Assembly: GCF_900101625.1 (NCBI RefSeq)
Contig: NZ_FMYZ01000009.1
Span: forward strand, 143,162-207,161
DNA length: 64,000 nt
From: Cupriavidus sp. YR651
GTDB lineage: Bacteria > Pseudomonadota > Gammaproteobacteria > Burkholderiales > Burkholderiaceae
Direction of reading: 5' to 3'
Numbering within the stretch: position 1 is the stretch's first letter; each line of letters opens with the position of its first letter. This document shows positions 52,883 through 61,621 of this stretch, piece after piece. A program made the position numbers and the translations under genes. The notes below the pieces were generated by a model that saw nothing but the letters and a program-made list of their open reading frames with translations, made no database searches and was not told where the DNA came from.

Positions 52883-53049
52883 AAGTCCGGCGGCGAGGCG
52901 CCGGGAATCGGGTGCTGCGGGTCTGATGCCGGGGATCTGGCCCGGTGAATCGGGGGCTGTGAATCCAGCGCCGAAGCCGGATCGCAGAGGCTGGGAGGTC
53001 TGGAGGCTGGGAGGTTTGGGGGTTCGGGCGCCGACGCCGGCACCCGGGC

Positions 53050-53535
53050 TCAGGCGAGTTGCGCGGCCACGTCGTTGAGGTCGGCCGTGCGCCATTCGGT
53101 GCCGGTCCACGCCTCGAAGCGCAGATCGGCCAGCGGAATGCCGGACATGGTGCCCAGCCAGTCCGTCGGCGCCGCGCCGCAGCGCAGGCCGCTGGCCACC
53201 ATCGTCATGGCCTCGGGCACATCGATATCGGCCACGCGCGTGATCGTCGGCCAGGGCAGCAGCCGGATGTCATTGGCCGACAGGCCAAACCGGTACAACC
53301 CAAAGCGCGCATGCAGCCCCGAGCGCGACAGCGTGTGACGTGCCTCGCTCAGGCCGTCGTCCTTGCTGGCCGATGGGTCCCATTGCTGGTTACGCGAAAA
53401 CCAGAGGATCTCCTGTTCACCCCCCCGGTTGGGCCAGACGTGTGCCGCCGCAGGCACAAGCCGGCCGGACTGCGCGATGGCGCCCAGCGGCGTGCCAACG
53501 GTGTAATGCCAGACATAACGTGATTCGGTGTTCAT
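53050..53535 (-). CDS. uncharacterised protein with WHYT motif
   Basis: A 161-residue cytosolic protein of unknown function. It begins with YVWHYTVGTPLGAIAQSGRLVP, and EILWFSRNQQWDPSA follows. The His-Tyr-Thr start, a following Gly-x-Leu-x-Pro and a Trp-Phe-Ser strand are a pattern seen in a widespread small family; a distant tie to ADP-ribosyltransferase folds is conceivable but not shown. ATG 53535 follows CAGGAGTTGCAAC. It has no operon partner. Confidence 0.65.
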   Translation of the reverse strand: MNTESRYVWHYTVGTPLGAIAQSGRLVPAAAHVWPNRGGEQEILWFSRNQQWDPSASKDDGLSEARHTLSRSGLHARFGLYRFGLSANDIRLLPWPTITRVADIDVPEAMTMVASGLRCGAAPTDWLGTMSGIPLADLRFEAWTGTEWRTADLNDVAAQLA

Positions 53536-54003
53536 GTTGCAACTCCTGCAAGCGCCTACCGCTTCCAGATTGGTGGCGGGAAGCCTCCGCCACAAGCAAG
53601 GTCATGCGGTATTGCGACTGCAACAAAAATGGCAACAGCGGCACATGCTCCGGCCCGCTTTTACCGATTCGTCCTGCTGGCCAAAGCTGGCGCGGCTTCC
53701 CGGAAAACATTGAGCAGATGCGGCGCAATTCATGATTCGCAAGCTGGAGGGAAACGTCTAAAACCATAGCACACGGATTGGTGCATCGCAGCACATTCGC
53801 GCAAACTGATCCGGTTTTTTCATCGCATGTTGATGCTGTTATTCCCGGGTAGCCTGCCCTAGCATGGCAACTGGTTCTTCCACAGGAGATCCGTTGTGCA
53901 GCCGGGAGCACCCTCGCTCCTTGCGCACCCCGGCATGTGCACTACGCTTGACGTGGGTGCCGTGCAGGCGATGCGCGATGGCCCGCGCTCCGGAGGACAT
54001 CAC
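53536..54003. other. intergenic region between the WHYT gene and cioA
   Basis: This 468-bp gap holds the divergent upstream regions of the leftward hypothetical gene and the rightward oxidase operon. CCGGAGGACATC directly before 54004 is the cioA ribosome site. An AT-rich patch at 53810-53850 (GGTTTTTTCATCGCATGTTG) is the best place for the cioA promoter. No full FNR/Anr box is visible and no gene is supported. Confidence 0.45.
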
Positions 54004-55437
54004 ATGCCAGGCTTCACCGCGCTCGACCTCGCCCGCTTCCAGTTCGGCTTCACCATCTCGTTCCACATCATCTTTCCGGCCATCACCATCGGCATGGCCT
54101 CGTACCTGGCCGTGCTGGAAGGCTGCTGGCTGCGCACGCGCAATCCGGTCTATCGCGATCTCTACCACTTCTGGTCCAAGATCTTCGCGGTCAACTTCGG
54201 CATGGGCGTGGTGTCCGGGCTGGTCATGGCGTACCAGTTCGGCACCAACTGGAGCTTCTTCTCCGAATTCGCGGGCAGCATCACCGGCCCGTTGCTGACC
54301 TACGAGGTGCTGACCGCGTTCTTCCTGGAGGCCGGTTTCCTGGGCGTGATGCTGTTCGGCTGGAACAAGGTGGGCCCCGCGCTGCACTTTGTCTCGACGC
54401 TGATGGTGGCGCTGGGCACGCTGATCTCCGCCACGTGGATCCTGGCGTCCAACAGCTGGATGCAGACGCCGCAAGGCTTCGAGATCGTCAATGGCCGCGT
54501 GGTCCCCACGGACTGGATCGCCGTGATCTTCAACCCGTCGTTCCCCTACCGGCTGGCCCATATGAGCGTGGCCGCCTTCCTGGCCACCGCGCTGTTCGTC
54601 GGCGCCTCCGCCGCCTGGCACCTGCTGCGCGGCCGCGACAACGCGGCCATCCGCAAGATGTTGTCGATGGCGATGTGGATGCTGCTGATCGTCGCGCCCA
54701 TCCAGGCGGTGATCGGCGACATGCACGGGCTGAACACGCTGGAACACCAGCCTGCCAAGATCGCGGCGCTGGAAGGACATTGGGAGAACACGGGCAACGA
54801 ACCGCTGCCGCTGCTGCTGTTCGGCTGGCCCGACATGCAGCGCGAGGAAACCCGCTTCGCCGTGGAGATCCCCCGGCTTGGCAGCCTGATCCTGACGCAC
54901 ACCCTGGACGGGCAGATTCCCGGGCTCAAGGAATTCCCGCCGGAGGATCGTCCTAACGCCACCATCCTGTTCTGGAGCTTTCGCGTGATGGTCGGACTGG
55001 GCCTGCTGATGATCGCGCTGGGCGCCTGGAGCCTTCTGCTCCGGCGTGGCGAGGCGCTGTTCCGCTCCCGCGCATTCCTGCGCATGGCGCTGTGGATGGG
55101 GCCGACCGGACTGATTGCGCTGCTGGCGGGCTGGTTCACCACCGAGATCGGGCGCCAGCCGTGGGTGGTCTATGGCCTGATGCGCACCGCCGATGCGGTC
55201 ACGCCGCACGGCGTGCCGGAGATGACGTTCACCGTGGCGCTGTTCGTGGTCTCGTATGTGTTCGTGTTCGGCGTGGGTATCGCCTACATGCTGCGGCTGG
55301 TGCGCAAGGGTCCGCAGGAGCATGAGGGCGATCCGCCCGAAGGCGTCACGGAGCCGCCACCGGACCACAAGCCCGCGCGACCGCTGTCCGCCATCGACGA
55401 CGATGTGCGCCCCGCCACCGCACGCACCGGGAGCTGA
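54004..55437 (+). CDS. cioA: cytochrome bd-type quinol oxidase subunit I (cyanide-insensitive type)
   Basis: Terminal oxidase subunit carrying the quinol site and haems b558, b595 and d. It has 477 residues and about nine membrane helices. LDLARFQFGFTISFHIIFP holds an early haem-ligand His; QTPQGFEIVNGRVVPTDW and NGNEPLPLLLFGWPD-like sequence (ENTGNEPLPLLLFGWPDMQ) mark the CioA branch, whose short Q-loop differs from E. coli CydA. GRQPWVVYGLMRTADAVTP is the conserved family end. It heads the cioA-cioB-DUF2474 operon. The start follows GGAGGACATC. Confidence 0.92.
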   Translation: MPGFTALDLARFQFGFTISFHIIFPAITIGMASYLAVLEGCWLRTRNPVYRDLYHFWSKIFAVNFGMGVVSGLVMAYQFGTNWSFFSEFAGSITGPLLTYEVLTAFFLEAGFLGVMLFGWNKVGPALHFVSTLMVALGTLISATWILASNSWMQTPQGFEIVNGRVVPTDWIAVIFNPSFPYRLAHMSVAAFLATALFVGASAAWHLLRGRDNAAIRKMLSMAMWMLLIVAPIQAVIGDMHGLNTLEHQPAKIAALEGHWENTGNEPLPLLLFGWPDMQREETRFAVEIPRLGSLILTHTLDGQIPGLKEFPPEDRPNATILFWSFRVMVGLGLLMIALGAWSLLLRRGEALFRSRAFLRMALWMGPTGLIALLAGWFTTEIGRQPWVVYGLMRTADAVTPHGVPEMTFTVALFVVSYVFVFGVGIAYMLRLVRKGPQEHEGDPPEGVTEPPPDHKPARPLSAIDDDVRPATARTGS

Positions 55438-55441
55438 CATC

Positions 55442-56449
55442 ATGGGTATCGATCTTTCGCTCCTCTGGGTCCTCATCATCTTCTTCGGCGTGATGATGTA
55501 TGTGGTGATGGATGGCTTCGACCTCGGCATCGGCATGCTGTTCGCCTTCGTGCCCGATCGCCATGACCGCGACGTGATGATGAACACCGTGGCGCCGGTC
55601 TGGGACGGCAACGAGACGTGGCTCGTGCTCGGCGGCGCGGGGCTGCTGGCCGCCTTCCCGCTCGCTTATTCGGTGGTGCTGTCCGCGCTGTACCTGCCGC
55701 TGGTGCTGATGCTGCTGGGCCTGATCTTCCGCGGCGTGGCGTTCGAGTTCCGCTTCAAGGCCAACGACCGCGAGCGGCCGGTGTGGGATCTGTCGTTCAT
55801 TGTCGGATCGCTCGTCGCCGCGTTCTTCCAGGGCGTGGCACTGGGCGCCTATATCGACGGCATCCCCGTCGAGCGCGGCATGTACACGGGCGGCCCGCTT
55901 GACTGGGTGGCGCCGTTCCCGCTGTTCTGCGGTGTGGGGGTCGTGGTGGCTTACTCGGTGCTGGGCAGCACGTGGCTGATCATGAAGACGGAGGGCCCGC
56001 TGCATGACCGCATGAAGCACGTGACCAGCCGTCTGGCGTGGGTGTTACTGGCGGTCATCGGTGCGATCAGCCTGTGGACGCCGCTGACGCATCCGGCCAT
56101 CGCCGAACGGTGGTTCCAGTTGCCAAACCTGATCTGGTTCTCGCCGGTGCCGCTGCTGGTGGCCATCTGCATGGCGATGCTGATGCGCGCGCTGCGTCGC
56201 GATGCGCACGTCACGCCGTTCCTGTATGCGCTGGGGCTGGTGTTCCTGGGCTACAGCGGGCTGGCGATCAGCGTATGGCCCAACATCGTGCCGCCCCATA
56301 TCTCGATCTGGGACGCCGCGGCGCCGCCGCAGAGCCAGGGCTTCGCACTGGTCGGCGCGCTGTTCATCATCCCGTTCATCCTGATGTACACGGTCTGGGC
56401 CTACTACGTGTTCCGTGGCAAGGTCCGGCACGGCGAGGGCTATCACTGA
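55442..56449 (+). CDS. cioB: cytochrome bd-type quinol oxidase subunit II
   Basis: A 335-residue integral membrane subunit of the bd oxidase with about eight helices. MYVVMDGFDLGIGMLFAFVP and TVAPVWDGNETWLVLGGAGLLAAFPLAY are the invariant CydB/CioB signatures. It starts 4 nt after cioA stops, and its TGA overlaps the ATG of the DUF2474 gene. The oxidase supports respiration under low oxygen, cyanide or oxidative stress in characterised organisms. Confidence 0.92.
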   Translation: MGIDLSLLWVLIIFFGVMMYVVMDGFDLGIGMLFAFVPDRHDRDVMMNTVAPVWDGNETWLVLGGAGLLAAFPLAYSVVLSALYLPLVLMLLGLIFRGVAFEFRFKANDRERPVWDLSFIVGSLVAAFFQGVALGAYIDGIPVERGMYTGGPLDWVAPFPLFCGVGVVVAYSVLGSTWLIMKTEGPLHDRMKHVTSRLAWVLLAVIGAISLWTPLTHPAIAERWFQLPNLIWFSPVPLLVAICMAMLMRALRRDAHVTPFLYALGLVFLGYSGLAISVWPNIVPPHISIWDAAAPPQSQGFALVGALFIIPFILMYTVWAYYVFRGKVRHGEGYH

Positions 56450-56592
56450 TGCAGATGACGCCGCGACACGTGCCGCGCTGGCTGCGCCGGCTGGGCTGGC
56501 TGGTGCTGATCTGGGCCGGCAGCGTGGTCGCGCTGGGCGTGGCGGCGTGGGTGCTGCGCGGGGTGATGCAGCTGGCGGGCATGCACCGCTAG
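56449..56592 (+). CDS. DUF2474 small membrane protein of the Cio oxidase
   Basis: A 47-residue protein with one transmembrane helix (LGWLVLIWAGSVVALGVAAWVL) after a basic N-terminus (RHVPRWLRR). DUF2474 genes regularly follow cioAB, comparable in position to CydX of E. coli bd oxidase. The start ATG overlaps the cioB stop (TGATG), so translation is coupled. A second in-frame ATG two codons later is also possible. It probably stabilises the oxidase. Confidence 0.8.
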   Translation: MQMTPRHVPRWLRRLGWLVLIWAGSVVALGVAAWVLRGVMQLAGMHR

Positions 56593-56637
56593 GCGCGCCG
56601 CCAGCGCCCCTCGGCGCCGCGCTTTCCCGCGCTCATC

Positions 56638-56723
56638 CCCCGGGCCACCTCCCGGGGCACCTTCCAGGCCATCTTCCGGGCCACCTCCCGGCCATCTCCC
56701 CGGCCAGGTCCCGGGCCATCTCC
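56638..56723. repeat. degenerate GC-rich short repeat downstream of the cio operon
   Basis: Repeated blocks close to CCGGGCCATCTCC (variants CCCGGGCCACCTCC, CGGCCATCTCC, CCGGCCAGGTC) run for about 85 bp with a period of 12-14 bp. The stretch lies 46 bp after the DUF2474 stop and has no gene. The blocks are partly palindromic and may fold in RNA. Confidence 0.55.
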
Positions 56724-56884
56724 GACAATGGCCCGCAAATTGGCGAATGTCGCCATCAGGATTCTTTGCCCTGATGTCACTGCGCCGACAAGCCCCATCC
56801 GTACTCTGCGGAGCACATCGCGGTCAGCGCGATATGCCACGGGACGCATGACGCGTCCACTCCTCCTCCGCAAGAGAGACGAAC

Positions 56885-57052
56885 ATGATCCACGCAATCC
56901 GCACCATTGCCCGCACCCGCCCCCTGGGCGCGCTGGCCGCCCTACTGTTGTGCGCGGCACTGACCGCCTGCGGCGGTGACGACGACAGCAGCAAGCCACC
57001 CGCCGGCGATCCGGGCAACACGCCCAAGCCGCAAATGAAGTGCGCGCCCTGA
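56885..57052 (+). CDS. very small lipoprotein upstream of phospholipase C
   Basis: A 55-residue predicted lipoprotein. The signal is LGALAALLLCAALTAC with Cys28, then CGGDDDSSKPP and a polar tail ending PQMKCAP with a second Cys. GAGAGACGAAC lies before the ATG. It ends 86 bp before the phospholipase C gene on the same strand, so co-expression is likely. No function is known. The composition (Asp/Ser/Pro after the lipobox) is typical of surface-exposed lipoproteins. Confidence 0.65.
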   Translation: MIHAIRTIARTRPLGALAALLLCAALTACGGDDDSSKPPAGDPGNTPKPQMKCAP

Positions 57053-57138
57053 GCCCGCCCTCCGACCACCGATCCGATCGCCGATCCGACCGTCATCCCG
57101 CACGTCCTCCTCACAAGAACACTCAGGGCAGCCCAGAC

Positions 57139-59286
57139 ATGAACTCCAGTAGCCGACGCAATTTCCTGAAGATGGCTGGCGGCAGCGCCGCCGCCACCGC
57201 GGCACTTGCCGCCTTCCCGCCGGCCATTCGCCGCGCGCTGGCCATTCCGGCCAACAACGTCACCAAGTCCATTCGCGACGTCCAGTACGTGGTGATCCTG
57301 ATGCAGGAAAACCGCTCGTTCGATAACTACTTCGGCACGCTCAAGGGCGTGCGCGGCTTTGGCGATCGCTTCCCGATCCCGCTGCCGGGCGGCCGCACCG
57401 TTTTCCAGCAGACCTACGCCAGCGGCAACACCAATCGCGTGGTGCTGCCCTATCACCTCGACAGCAAGGCCGGCAACGCGCAGCGCGTCAGCGGCACCCC
57501 GCACAGCCAGCCCGATGCGCAGGCCGCCTGGGATCTCGGCCGCATGAGCGCATGGCCGACGGCCAAGAAAACGCAGTCGATGGGCTACTACACGGAGCAG
57601 GAAGTCGGCTTCCAGTTCGCGCTGGCCAACGCCTTCACGCTCTGCGACGCCTATCACTGCAGCTTCCACGGCGGCACCAACACCAACCGGCTGTATCACT
57701 GGACCGGCACCAACGATCCGTTCGGCCAGAAGGGCGGCCCCGTGATCGACAACAGCGGCGATTCGCTCGACGCCACCGGCATCAACTACACGTGGACCAC
57801 TTACCCGGAGCGCCTGCAGACCGCCGGCGTGAGCTGGAAGGTCTACCAGAACATGCCGGACAACTTCACCGACAACCCGCTGGCCGGCTTTGCGCAATAT
57901 CGCGCCGCCAATGCGGCGGCAGGCAACGCCATCGACGGCGCGCCCTACACCGCCTACACGCCGGCTGCCGACGCGGCCAATCCGTTGTTCAAGGGGATCG
58001 CCAACACCATGCCGGACGGCGGCTTCCTGCAGTCGCTGCGCGACGATATCGCGGCAGGCACGCTGCCGCAGGTCTCGTGGGTGGTGGCGCCGGCCACGTA
58101 CTCGGAGCACCCGGGGCCGTCAAGCCCGGTGCAAGGCGCGTGGTACACGCAGCAGGTGCTGGACGCGCTGACGGCCAACCCCGATGTCTGGAGCAAGACC
58201 GTCCTGCTGATCAACTTCGACGAGAACGACGGCTTCTTCGACCACATGCCGCCGCCGTGCGCGCCGGCGCTGGACGCCGCCGGCAATCCGGTCGGCGCCA
58301 CCACGATGGATGCCAAGGCGGAGTACTACAGCGTCGATCACACGCCATTCGGCCCGGGGCCGCGCGTGCCGATGTACGTGGTCTCGCCGTGGAGCCGCGG
58401 CGGCTGGGTGAACTCGCAGGTGTTCGACCACACGTCCGTGCTGCGCTTCCTGGAGGCGCGCTTCGGCGTGGCGGAGACCAATATCAGTCCCTATCGCCGC
58501 GCGGTCATGGGCGACCTGATGACCGCGTTCGACTTCGTCAACCCGAATGGCAATGCGGCCCTGTCCTTCACGCCGCTGCTGAAGACCGACGCCGACAGCC
58601 AGCGCGCCGCGCAGGACGCGCTGACGCAAATCCCGACGCCGTCCGTCGCCACGCAAGCCATGCCGAAACAGGCCGCCGGCACGCGTCCCTCGCGCGCGCT
58701 GCCCTACACGCTGCATACCAGCGGCCTGGAAGACCCGGTCAATCGCACGATGTGGCTCAAGTTCAAGAACGATGGCGCGCAAGCCGCCGTGTTCCACGTC
58801 TACGACCGCCTGCACCTGGGCGATGTGCCGCGCCGGTATGCGCTGGAATCCGGCAAGGAGATCGACGCGAAGTGGGATGTGTTTGCCACGGACAATGGCC
58901 GGTATGACCTGTGGGTGCTGGGGCCGAACGGCTTCCACCGCGCTTTCGTCGGCGACGTCAGTGCACAGAAGGCGGCCGGCGGCGGCGCGGCGCCCGAGAT
59001 CCGCGTGTGCTACGACGAGGCCAACGCGCAAGTCTGGCTGACGCTCATCAATCGCGGCACGGCCACCTGCACGTTCACCGTCACCCCCAACGCCTACCGC
59101 CCGGACGGCCCGTGGACGTTCGAGGTGCCGGCGGGCAAGGAGCTGGACCAGCACTGGCCGGTCGGCTCGCAGGGCAACTGGTACGACTTCACGGTCACCA
59201 CGCAGCAAGGCGGCTTTGTGCGGCGCTTTGCGGGCCGGCTGGAGAACGGCACGCACACGATCTCCGATCCGGCGATGGGCGTTTGA
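57139..59286 (+). CDS. plcN: phosphocholine-specific phospholipase C, Tat-exported
   Basis: A 715-residue extracellular phosphoesterase of the acid phosphatase AcpA/PlcN family that hydrolyses phosphatidylcholine or related phospholipids. Tat signal: SRRNFLKMAGGSAAATAAL (twin Arg at residues 6-7). Catalytic-domain motifs are LMQENRSFDNYFGTLKGVRGF with the likely nucleophile-region Asn/Ser, and INFDENDGFFDHMPPP with metal-binding Asp/Glu. Two C-terminal DUF756 beta-domains follow (LHTSGLEDPVNRTMWLKFKN; FEVPAGKELDQHWPVGSQGNW). The start follows GCCCAGAC; the small lipoprotein gene lies upstream. An inverted-repeat element begins at the base after the TGA stop. Confidence 0.92.
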   Translation: MNSSSRRNFLKMAGGSAAATAALAAFPPAIRRALAIPANNVTKSIRDVQYVVILMQENRSFDNYFGTLKGVRGFGDRFPIPLPGGRTVFQQTYASGNTNRVVLPYHLDSKAGNAQRVSGTPHSQPDAQAAWDLGRMSAWPTAKKTQSMGYYTEQEVGFQFALANAFTLCDAYHCSFHGGTNTNRLYHWTGTNDPFGQKGGPVIDNSGDSLDATGINYTWTTYPERLQTAGVSWKVYQNMPDNFTDNPLAGFAQYRAANAAAGNAIDGAPYTAYTPAADAANPLFKGIANTMPDGGFLQSLRDDIAAGTLPQVSWVVAPATYSEHPGPSSPVQGAWYTQQVLDALTANPDVWSKTVLLINFDENDGFFDHMPPPCAPALDAAGNPVGATTMDAKAEYYSVDHTPFGPGPRVPMYVVSPWSRGGWVNSQVFDHTSVLRFLEARFGVAETNISPYRRAVMGDLMTAFDFVNPNGNAALSFTPLLKTDADSQRAAQDALTQIPTPSVATQAMPKQAAGTRPSRALPYTLHTSGLEDPVNRTMWLKFKNDGAQAAVFHVYDRLHLGDVPRRYALESGKEIDAKWDVFATDNGRYDLWVLGPNGFHRAFVGDVSAQKAAGGGAAPEIRVCYDEANAQVWLTLINRGTATCTFTVTPNAYRPDGPWTFEVPAGKELDQHWPVGSQGNWYDFTVTTQQGGFVRRFAGRLENGTHTISDPAMGV

Positions 59287-59476
59287 GAGGTCGCTTCAAA
59301 AAGATCCTGGCGTCGTTGCGCGGCCTTGCCGTACGACTTGTACTGTCTGCGGCCGCACCCTTGCAGGGCGCGCATACGCCAGCAGGCGCATGCCGCTACG
59401 CAGGCGGATCGCGTGCGATCCGAAGCCCCTGCTTCGCCCTAGCCAGGACCGCTTCGCTTCATTTTGAAGCAACCTC
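59287..59476 (+). mobile_element. short inverted-repeat element, copy B (MITE-like, 190 bp)
   Basis: Bounded by GAGGTCGCTTCAAAA (59287-59301) and TTTTGAAGCAACCTC (59462-59476), terminal inverted repeats matching at 14 of 15 positions. It starts at the base after the TGA stop of the phospholipase gene. The first about 69 bases match the element at 28577-28686 on the other strand with one visible mismatch. It carries no open frame of note. Target duplications are not obvious. Confidence 0.75.
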
Positions 59477-59611
59477 CGCGGCGTCAAGCGCCTTTGCGGG
59501 GCGCGCCCTGCTCTCGACTCGGGAGCGGGGCGCGCGTTTCGTCTGGGGTCGTCACGCTGTCACATTCATGCGCTAGCCTCGCCGGTCGTCCTGCTTCCTG
59601 AATGAGACCCC
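59477..59611. other. gap between the repeat element and a LysR gene
   Basis: 135 bp holding the upstream region of the LysR gene at 59612. I see no gene and no strong hairpin. Together with the element it makes up the 325-bp space after the phospholipase gene. Confidence 0.45.
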
Positions 59612-60526
59612 ATGCTTGGCGACTTGCTGATGACCTTCTACGAAGTCGCGCGCCAGGGCAGCATCACCACCGCCGCGCGGCAATTGCGAGTGAGCCAGCC
59701 CACGGTCACGGGCCGCATCCGGCAGCTCGAGGACCTCTATGGCGTGGAGTTGTTTCATCGCCGCGCCAGCCGCGTCGACCTCAGCGACGTGGGCGTCGCG
59801 CTGATGCCGCTGGCCGAGCAGATGATGCGGCAGGAAAGCAATGCCGACTTCCTGCTGCGCAATGCCGGCAACCTGGGCTTTGGCAGCCTGCGCATCGGCG
59901 CGACCGGCCCCTACTACATCCTGCGCAGCGTGGCCGCCTTCCGGCAGCGGTATCCGGCCATCGACGTCAGCATCGAGGTGGGCAATTCCCGGCAGATGCT
60001 TGACGCGCTGTTCGAATACCGCATCGACGCCGCGGTGTCATCGCACGCCGTCGACGATGCGCGGCTGGCCAGCGTGACGCTGGCTGCCGACCCGATGGTG
60101 CTGGTGGTCCATCCTGTGCATCCGCTCGCGCGGCGTCCGCGCGTGGAAGTGGCGGAACTGGCCACATGCCACCTGCTGGTACGCGAACAGGGCTCGATGA
60201 CGCGCGAGGCGACCGAAGCCGCACTGGCCACCGTCGGCGCGGAACTGCCGGCACACACCGTCATCGGCAGCCGCGAGGCGATCTGCGAGGCGATCCGGCA
60301 CAACCTGGGCGCCAGCGTGATGCCGGTGGGCGAGGTGCCGCGCGATCCCGCGCTCAGCGTGGTGCCGTTTGCCAGCCACGCGCCCGTCATCCATGAATAC
60401 CTGTATTGCCTCCGCAGCCGGCGCGAGACCCGCCTGCTGGTGGCGCTGCTCGACTGCCTGGTGTTGCCCGGCAGCGCCGCCGATCGCCGTTGCGAGGCAC
60501 CGCCGCCAGCGCCTATATTGAACTGA
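59612..60526 (+). CDS. LysR-family transcriptional regulator
   Basis: A 304-residue LysR regulator. HTH: DLLMTFYEVARQGSITTAARQLRVSQPTVTGRIRQLED. The effector domain has LGFGSLRIGATGPYYILRSVAAF and SREAICEAIRHNLGASVMPVGE. The N-terminal region resembles LysR proteins associated with phosphonate utilisation (MLGDLLMTFYEVARQGS), although no phn genes are in view. It precedes the M14 peptidase/hydrolase pair by 63 bp on the same strand and may regulate it. The target and ligand are unknown. Confidence 0.85.
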   Translation: MLGDLLMTFYEVARQGSITTAARQLRVSQPTVTGRIRQLEDLYGVELFHRRASRVDLSDVGVALMPLAEQMMRQESNADFLLRNAGNLGFGSLRIGATGPYYILRSVAAFRQRYPAIDVSIEVGNSRQMLDALFEYRIDAAVSSHAVDDARLASVTLAADPMVLVVHPVHPLARRPRVEVAELATCHLLVREQGSMTREATEAALATVGAELPAHTVIGSREAICEAIRHNLGASVMPVGEVPRDPALSVVPFASHAPVIHEYLYCLRSRRETRLLVALLDCLVLPGSAADRRCEAPPPAPILN

Positions 60527-60589
60527 GTCGAACTGCGTTGAACTGAATCCCCTGCCGCCTTCCCTCCCCCTCCTCAGCGACCCTCGCCG

Positions 60590-61621
60590 ATGACCGCCCC
60601 GGGCCATCCCAGCTTTCCCGAGTACGACCAGTTGCTGGCGCTGCTGGAACTGGGCGCCCCGTGGTTCCAGACCCGCGTGGCCTGCGAGGTGGCCGTGCAG
60701 GGTCGCATGTTCGGCGTGCATGTCGCCAGCCTCGGCACGCAGGCGCCGGACGCGCCCGCCATCGGCATCTTTGGCGGCATTCACGGACTCGAGCGTATCG
60801 GGACGCAACTGGTGCTGGACTACATGCGCTCCGTGCTATGCCGCCTGCAATGGGACGAACTGCTTCATCGCGAACTGCAGACCGTGCGGCTGGTTTTCAT
60901 GCCGATCGTCAATCCGGGCGGCATGTACGGGGCCACGCGCGCCAATCCGAATGGCGTGGACCTGATGCGCAACGCGCCCCAGAACGCCGATGCCGCGGTG
61001 CCGTTCCTGGCCGGCGGACAGCGCATCGGCGCATGGCTGCCGTGGTATCGCGGCCGGGCCGGGGCACCGATGGAGCCGGAAAGCGCGGCCCTGCTGCGCG
61101 TGGTCGAACAGGAATTGCTGGGCCGGCCGCTCAGCTTCGCAGTGGACTGCCATTCGGGCTACGGCTGGCGCGACAGCATCTGGTTTCCGTACGCGCGCAC
61201 GCACACGCCGATGGCACACCTGCCGGAGATGTACCTGCTCAAGACGATGTTCGAGCAGGCACACCCGCATCACGGCTATGCCTTCGAGCCACAAAGCCAC
61301 CAGTACCTGCTGCACGGCGATCTCTGGGACTTTGCCTATGACCGCGCGCCGCCGGGCAGCCTGTTCCTGCCGATGACGCTGGAGCTGGGATCATGGCTCT
61401 GGATCAAGAAGAATCCGCGGCAATTGTTCTCGCGCGCCGGCATCTTCAACCCGATCAAGGCGCACCGCACGGCACGCGTGCTGCGCCGGCATGTCAGCCT
61501 GTTCGATTTTCTCGGGCGCATCGCCTTCGCGCCGGAGCGATGGCTGCCGCATGGCGAGCGTCGCCAGCAACTGCTGGCACAGGCCCGCGCGCACTGGCAG
61601 AACAGCAAGCCCGCACCATGA
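60590..61621 (+). CDS. M14-family zinc carboxypeptidase-like protein
   Basis: A 343-residue metallopeptidase fold, of the AstE/aspartoacylase or carboxypeptidase group. Zinc ligands His65 and Glu68 lie in GGIHGLERIG, His188 in DCHSGYGWRD. Arg127 in NPNGVDLMRNAP is the substrate carboxylate anchor, and Glu265 in TLELGSW is the likely base. There is no signal peptide, so it is cytosolic, unlike secreted carboxypeptidases. Its stop overlaps the start of the alpha/beta hydrolase gene (ATGA). A cytosolic peptide or amide cleavage step is likely; the substrate is unknown. Confidence 0.85.
   Translation: MTAPGHPSFPEYDQLLALLELGAPWFQTRVACEVAVQGRMFGVHVASLGTQAPDAPAIGIFGGIHGLERIGTQLVLDYMRSVLCRLQWDELLHRELQTVRLVFMPIVNPGGMYGATRANPNGVDLMRNAPQNADAAVPFLAGGQRIGAWLPWYRGRAGAPMEPESAALLRVVEQELLGRPLSFAVDCHSGYGWRDSIWFPYARTHTPMAHLPEMYLLKTMFEQAHPHHGYAFEPQSHQYLLHGDLWDFAYDRAPPGSLFLPMTLELGSWLWIKKNPRQLFSRAGIFNPIKAHRTARVLRRHVSLFDFLGRIAFAPERWLPHGERRQQLLAQARAHWQNSKPAP

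Noticed and set aside
52883..53049. G-rich repeats (GGGAGGTCTGG-like) after the DSD1 gene
   Set aside because: Short, irregular and low complexity; no pairing or periodicity strong enough to call a feature.
53800..53850. FNR/Anr box before cioA
   Set aside because: Only a TTGAT half-site is visible; the second half with correct spacing is missing.
53839..55611. 590-codon minus-strand open frame across cioA
   Set aside because: Antisense shadow of cioA: no domains, heavy in Gln/Arg/His.
56638..56723. Short coding frame with PGHLPGHL repeats after the cio operon
   Set aside because: The repeat arises from a GC-rich intergenic DNA repeat; no start with ribosome site and no conservation is visible.
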